Of a stretch of 29,904 bases of DNA, positions 26,988 to 29,904 are shown one piece after another (position 1 is the stretch's first letter; every line of letters starts with the position of its first letter). A program made the translations under genes and the position numbers. Origin of the DNA: Verrucomicrobiota bacterium. Its GTDB lineage: Bacteria > Verrucomicrobiota > Verrucomicrobiia > Opitutales > Opitutaceae. The DNA lies in the NCBI GenBank assembly GCA_023433275.1, contig JAEZDN010000138.1, forward strand, positions 1 to 29,904, written 5' to 3'. A model generated the notes under the pieces. It was not told where the DNA came from. It saw only the letters and a list, made by a program, of their open reading frames with translations, and searched no databases.

Positions 26988-27015
26988 CGGGCCCCGCGGA
27001 CCTGCCGCGGGCCCG
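26988..27015. terminator. GC-rich hairpin between convergent alr and Gfo/Idh genes
   Basis: CGGGCCCCGCGG (26988-26999) pairs with CCGCGGGCCCG (27005-27015) through 11 base pairs with one bulged C, around loop ACCTG. It lies 17 bases past the Gfo/Idh stop and after the repeat that follows alr. No T-run flanks it, so it may serve as a two-way transcript end of the non-canonical kind. Confidence 0.4.
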
Positions 27016-27031
27016 ATCCGACCGCCGAGGT

Positions 27032-28426
27032 CTATGCCCGATAGTAATGCTCCCAGCCGGCGCGCGGCGGCGCCATGGTAAGCAGTTCGTTGGCGCGGCT
27101 GTTGTTCTTGAAGCGCTTCGTCAACGGGTCGAACTCCAGCTTGCCGCCGAGACGCTGGGCGATGACGCCGAGAATGAACACCTGCGACAACGGTCCGGAA
27201 ACATGGAACGGCGACTTCGTCTCCTCCCGGCCAAGGCACGCGAGGGCGAAGTTCTGGAAGTGATCCGAGAAGCCGCCCTTGATGCGCGGCAACGTCGGTC
27301 CCATTTCACGCATCTTTTCCTCCGGCACGATGCGCAGCGTGTCGCCATGGGTGCCACCGAGGAAGGTCAGCTTTTTGCTGTAGATGAACTTGCCGTTCTT
27401 CTGCGTGAACGGCGTCGCCGTGCCCAGCTCCGGCGGCAGCGGAGGCTGATTTTTCACGCCGTCATACCAAAACACCTCCACCGGAGGCATGGCGCCGCGC
27501 GCAGCAAAATCGAACCGAATGGTCGTGGCCTGCGGAAAGATGAAATCGTTGGGACCGTCCCGCTTCACCGCCTCGATCGTGTGCGGCAGGCCCAACTCGA
27601 GGAACCGGTGGCACGTATCCAGGATGTGCGGGCCCCAGTCACCGAAGGCGCCATTGCCGTAGGCGAACCAGCCGCGCCAGTTGCCCGGGTGCAGCCGCGG
27701 ACTGTACGGGTGAAACGGCTTGTTGGCGTTCCACAATTCCCAATCGATCGTCGGGGGCGTCTGATGCCCCGAGTCAAAACCCGTCACCTCCCAACCGTGC
27801 CAGCGGCGCGGTGAATTCATGAACATGTCAACCCGGGTCACGTCGGCAACGATGCCGGCTTCCTTCCACGCCTTGAACTGGTGGTAGTTGTTGCCGGAGT
27901 GGCCCTGGTTGCCCATCTGGGTCACGACGCCGCTCTTTGCCGCCTGCGCCATGAGCATCTCAACCTCGGCGAAGGTGTGCGCCAGCGGCTTCTCCACATA
28001 GACGTGCTTGCCCGCGCGCATCGCGTGCATGGCGACGACGAAATGCGTGAAATCCGGCGTCGCGATGATGACCGCTTCAAAGGAGTCACCCGCCTTCTCG
28101 AACATCTCGCGAAAATCCTGGAACAGGCGGGCGTCCGGGAAAATCCCGCGCGCCTCCGCGGTGTGCTCGGCCATCAGGTCCACGTCGCACATCGCCACCG
28201 TCTCGATCAACCCCGTGTCGCGGAACGTCTTCACCAGATCCAGCCCCCGGAATCCGATGCCCACGAACGCCACCTTCAGCTTGCGCCCCTCCGGGGCCGT
28301 CTCTGCCGCGCGGACGAGGCGGGAAGGCACGAGCGCGAGCGCCGCGCCGGCGGCCAGCGATGAGGTGATGAAGCGGCGGCGGGAGGTGAGGTCGGGGGAG
28401 GTACGCATTTCGGGGGTGACTTTCAT
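27032..28426 (-). CDS. Tat-exported Gfo/Idh/MocA-family oxidoreductase
   Basis: The 464-residue protein begins with a twin-arginine signal (SRRRFI, Arg16-Arg17, then AAGAALAL), so it is probably folded with its cofactor in the cytoplasm and exported. The Rossmann domain has VAFVGIGFRG, CDVD, ATPDFTH and the family's EKP motif (Lys146 in VEKPLAH), followed by NQGHSGNNYH. The C-terminal alpha/beta domain has NWRGWFAYGNGAFGDWGPH, common in the many Planctomycetes/Verrucomicrobia sugar dehydrogenases of this group. The substrate, probably a sugar or sugar derivative, is not known, and NAD(P) may be tightly bound. The start at 28426 is followed by Met7 as an alternative. It lies 15 bases after hemB and is probably cotranscribed. 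Confidence 0.9.
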   Translation of the reverse strand: MKVTPEMRTSPDLTSRRRFITSSLAAGAALALVPSRLVRAAETAPEGRKLKVAFVGIGFRGLDLVKTFRDTGLIETVAMCDVDLMAEHTAEARGIFPDARLFQDFREMFEKAGDSFEAVIIATPDFTHFVVAMHAMRAGKHVYVEKPLAHTFAEVEMLMAQAAKSGVVTQMGNQGHSGNNYHQFKAWKEAGIVADVTRVDMFMNSPRRWHGWEVTGFDSGHQTPPTIDWELWNANKPFHPYSPRLHPGNWRGWFAYGNGAFGDWGPHILDTCHRFLELGLPHTIEAVKRDGPNDFIFPQATTIRFDFAARGAMPPVEVFWYDGVKNQPPLPPELGTATPFTQKNGKFIYSKKLTFLGGTHGDTLRIVPEEKMREMGPTLPRIKGGFSDHFQNFALACLGREETKSPFHVSGPLSQVFILGVIAQRLGGKLEFDPLTKRFKNNSRANELLTMAPPRAGWEHYYRA

Positions 28427-28441
28427 GGGGTTGATAAAAGC

Positions 28442-29452
28442 TCAGCGGAGCGACTTTGCCACTTCCTTGGCAAAATAAGTCAGGATCATGTCGGCACCGG
28501 CCCGCTTGATGGCGAGCAGTGACTCGTCGCGGCAGCGCGCGAGGTCAAGCCAGCCCAACCGGGCGGCGGCGTGGATCTGGGCATACTCGCCGGAAACCTG
28601 GTACGCCGCGACCGGGGTGCGCGTGGCGTTGCGCACTTCGCGGATGATGTCGAGGTAGGCACCCGCGGGCTTCACCATCACGATGTCGGCGCCTTCCGCC
28701 ACGTCGAGTTGCACCTCGCGAACCGCCTCGCGCCGGTTGGCCGGGTTCATCTGGTAGGTCGCCTTGCTCAACAGCCGCGTGCCCGCGGCCTGCGCGCTGC
28801 CCACCGCATCCCGGAACGGTCCGTAATACGCCGAATTGTACTTCGCCGAATAAGCCAGGATCCCGGTGTCGCTGAAACCCGCCGCCTCGAGCGCCCGGCG
28901 GATCGCGCCGACCCGGCCGTCCATCATGTCGGAAGGAGCGACAAAGTCGACGCCGGCTTCGGCCTGGAGCACGGCCATCCGGCCGAGAATCGACACCGTG
29001 CGATCGTTGTCCACGTCGTCGCCAGACTCGTTCAGCACGCCATCGTGGCCGTGGCTGGTGTAGGGATCGAGCGCGACATCGGTGATGATCGCCAGGTCAG
29101 GCACCGCTTTCCGCACGGCGCGCACGGCGCGCAGCACGAGCGTGTCCGGATTCAGGGCTTCCGTACCCTCCTCGTCCTTGAGTTTCGTCCCCAGCTTGGG
29201 AAACAGCGCCACTGCGGGCACGCCGAGCCGGTGCAATTCACGGCATTCCTTCACCAGGTCTTCGATGCTCAGCCGGAAAACCCCGGGCATGGAGGCGATC
29301 GGTTCGGGCCGGCCCTTCCCTTCCACCACGAAAAGCGGCGCGATCAGGTCCTCCACCCGCAGCACAGTCTCAGCCACGAGCGCGCGGCGGCTGGGTTGGC
29401 GGCGAAGCCGGCGGGGACGATGCGCGAGTTCCAGTTTTGGGGTCTTGGCCAT
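28442..29452 (-). CDS. hemB: Delta-aminolevulinic acid dehydratase (porphobilinogen synthase)
   Basis: HemB condenses two 5-aminolevulinates to porphobilinogen in tetrapyrrole synthesis. The 336-residue TIM barrel has the two active-site lysines, Lys204 in AYSAKYNSAYYGP and Lys261 in IVMVKPAGAYLD. The catalytic metal loop reads DVALDPYTSHGHDG: the three zinc cysteines of the human and yeast enzymes are replaced by Ala127, Asp129 and Asp137, which is the pattern of the magnesium-using enzymes such as that of Pseudomonas. The Arg-rich start (HRPRRLRRQPSRRALV) is typical. ATG 29452 was used. It is the first gene of a two-gene unit with the Gfo/Idh protein. Confidence 0.97.
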   Translation of the reverse strand: MAKTPKLELAHRPRRLRRQPSRRALVAETVLRVEDLIAPLFVVEGKGRPEPIASMPGVFRLSIEDLVKECRELHRLGVPAVALFPKLGTKLKDEEGTEALNPDTLVLRAVRAVRKAVPDLAIITDVALDPYTSHGHDGVLNESGDDVDNDRTVSILGRMAVLQAEAGVDFVAPSDMMDGRVGAIRRALEAAGFSDTGILAYSAKYNSAYYGPFRDAVGSAQAAGTRLLSKATYQMNPANRREAVREVQLDVAEGADIVMVKPAGAYLDIIREVRNATRTPVAAYQVSGEYAQIHAAARLGWLDLARCRDESLLAIKRAGADMILTYFAKEVAKSLR

Positions 29453-29472
29453 GGCGTTGAAAACACCACTAA

Positions 29473-29500
29473 AGCATACCTGAACGCTATTTCACGCCAA
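29473..29500 (-). promoter_or_regulatory. Candidate promoter of hemB
   Basis: On the minus strand TTGGCG (29500-29495) and TATGCT (29478-29473) are 16 bases apart, each with four of six consensus matches. The start would lie about 15 bases before the hemB ATG, giving a short leader. Nothing else of note is visible in 29453-29662. Confidence 0.35.
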
Positions 29501-29662
29501 ACTTTCGCCCGCGAACAGTTCGAGTTTAGCGCTACTCCGGACCACTAATTCCCTGAAGCGCCCCCCTCGCGCGCCGGGCTTCACGACCACTCCAACCACC
29601 TGGCCGCAAGCGAATCCGGAGTTGAAACCACGGGTCTTTTGCGCCTTTTGAGCCAACCCCCA

Positions 29663-29904
29663 ATGCCGATCCAACTTTACGATTCGCTCGAGCGAAAGTT
29701 AAAGCCCCTTGCCCCCTCCCACCCGGATGGCGTTTACCGCTTCTACAATTGCGGCCCCACCGTTTACGCCGCCGCGCACATCGGCAATTTCCGCACCTTT
29801 GTCATCAATGACGTCATCCGCCGCCTCCTCGAGCTCGAGCAGCCCGGCAAGGTGAAACACGTCCGCAACCTCACCGACGTCGACGACAAGACCATCAAGC
29901 GCGC
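29663..29904 (+). CDS. cysS: Cysteinyl-tRNA synthetase, N-terminal part (cut by window end)
   Basis: Eighty residues are visible. CysS charges tRNA-Cys in the cytoplasm. The start MPIQLYDSLERKLKPL leads into YNCGPTVY, with the zinc ligand Cys30, then HIGNFRTF, the HIGH-class ATP motif (His39), and VRNLTDVDDKTIKR, the conserved strand and turn of the family. The remaining part, including the KMSKS loop, is off the window. ATG 29663 matches the family N-terminus. No ribosome-binding site is seen. It is divergent from hemB across 210 bases. Confidence 0.96.
   Translation, partial: MPIQLYDSLERKLKPLAPSHPDGVYRFYNCGPTVYAAAHIGNFRTFVINDVIRRLLELEQPGKVKHVRNLTDVDDKTIKR

Noticed and set aside
26966..27814. 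282-codon plus-strand frame through the alr-Gfo/Idh gap
   Set aside because: It is antisense to the oxidoreductase, runs through a hairpin and shows no motif.

Overview
The window is GC-rich chromosomal DNA whose gene content fits a Gram-negative member of Verrucomicrobiota, most likely Opitutaceae. That placement is an inference from the mix of TPR sensor kinases, a BamD-like/LptE-like pair, an OPT transporter, a Tat-exported Gfo/Idh oxidoreductase and high GC; no rRNA is present to confirm it. I support 24 protein genes, two of them cut by the window edges. No tRNA, rRNA, CRISPR array, insertion sequence or prophage is visible. No gap between genes exceeds 300 bases; the largest are 21249-21524, 17965-18223, 13571-13793, 26812-27031 and 29453-29662.

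Layout. 1-2936 (minus): a large membrane sensor histidine kinase, truncated by the left edge, with a very long extracytoplasmic part made of OB-fold-like modules. 3069-5449 (minus): trpD and glmM, joined by an ATGA overlap. 5582-11429 (plus): uppP, rpmF, plsX, fabH, a BamD-like TPR protein, an LptE-like lipoprotein and rpe, a run of envelope, fatty-acid and housekeeping genes. 11525-17155 (plus): two paralogous periplasmic-TPR sensor kinases on either side of a flagellin gene, with no response regulator next to them. 17200-21248 (plus): a secreted alpha/beta hydrolase, an OPT-family peptide transporter and an M42 aminopeptidase. 21525-24839 (minus): tig-clpP-clpX, ended by a clear rho-independent terminator. 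24983-26811 (plus): tsaB and alr, overlapping by four bases. 27032-29452 (minus): hemB followed by the Gfo/Idh protein. 29663-end (plus): the start of cysS.

How the genes work together. Several supply envelope biogenesis: GlmM (amino-sugar precursor), UppP (lipid carrier recycling), Alr (D-alanine), PlsX/FabH (phospholipid and fatty-acid initiation), and the BamD-like and LptE-like proteins (outer-membrane assembly). Tig, ClpP and ClpX form a protein-quality operon. The OPT transporter with the M42 peptidase looks like a peptide uptake and digestion pair.

Points worth a second look: the OB-module sensor kinase and a palindrome over its probable transcription start; the kinase-flagellin-kinase arrangement; a REP/BIME-like family of palindromic repeats at four intergenic sites, all between 17.9 and 27 kb; a plsX gene without a usual start codon ahead of its conserved first strand; the lack of Shine-Dalgarno sequences at essentially every start; and metal-ligand loss in both L32 and HemB. 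I did not find a clearly new multi-gene system of the defence or secretion type.
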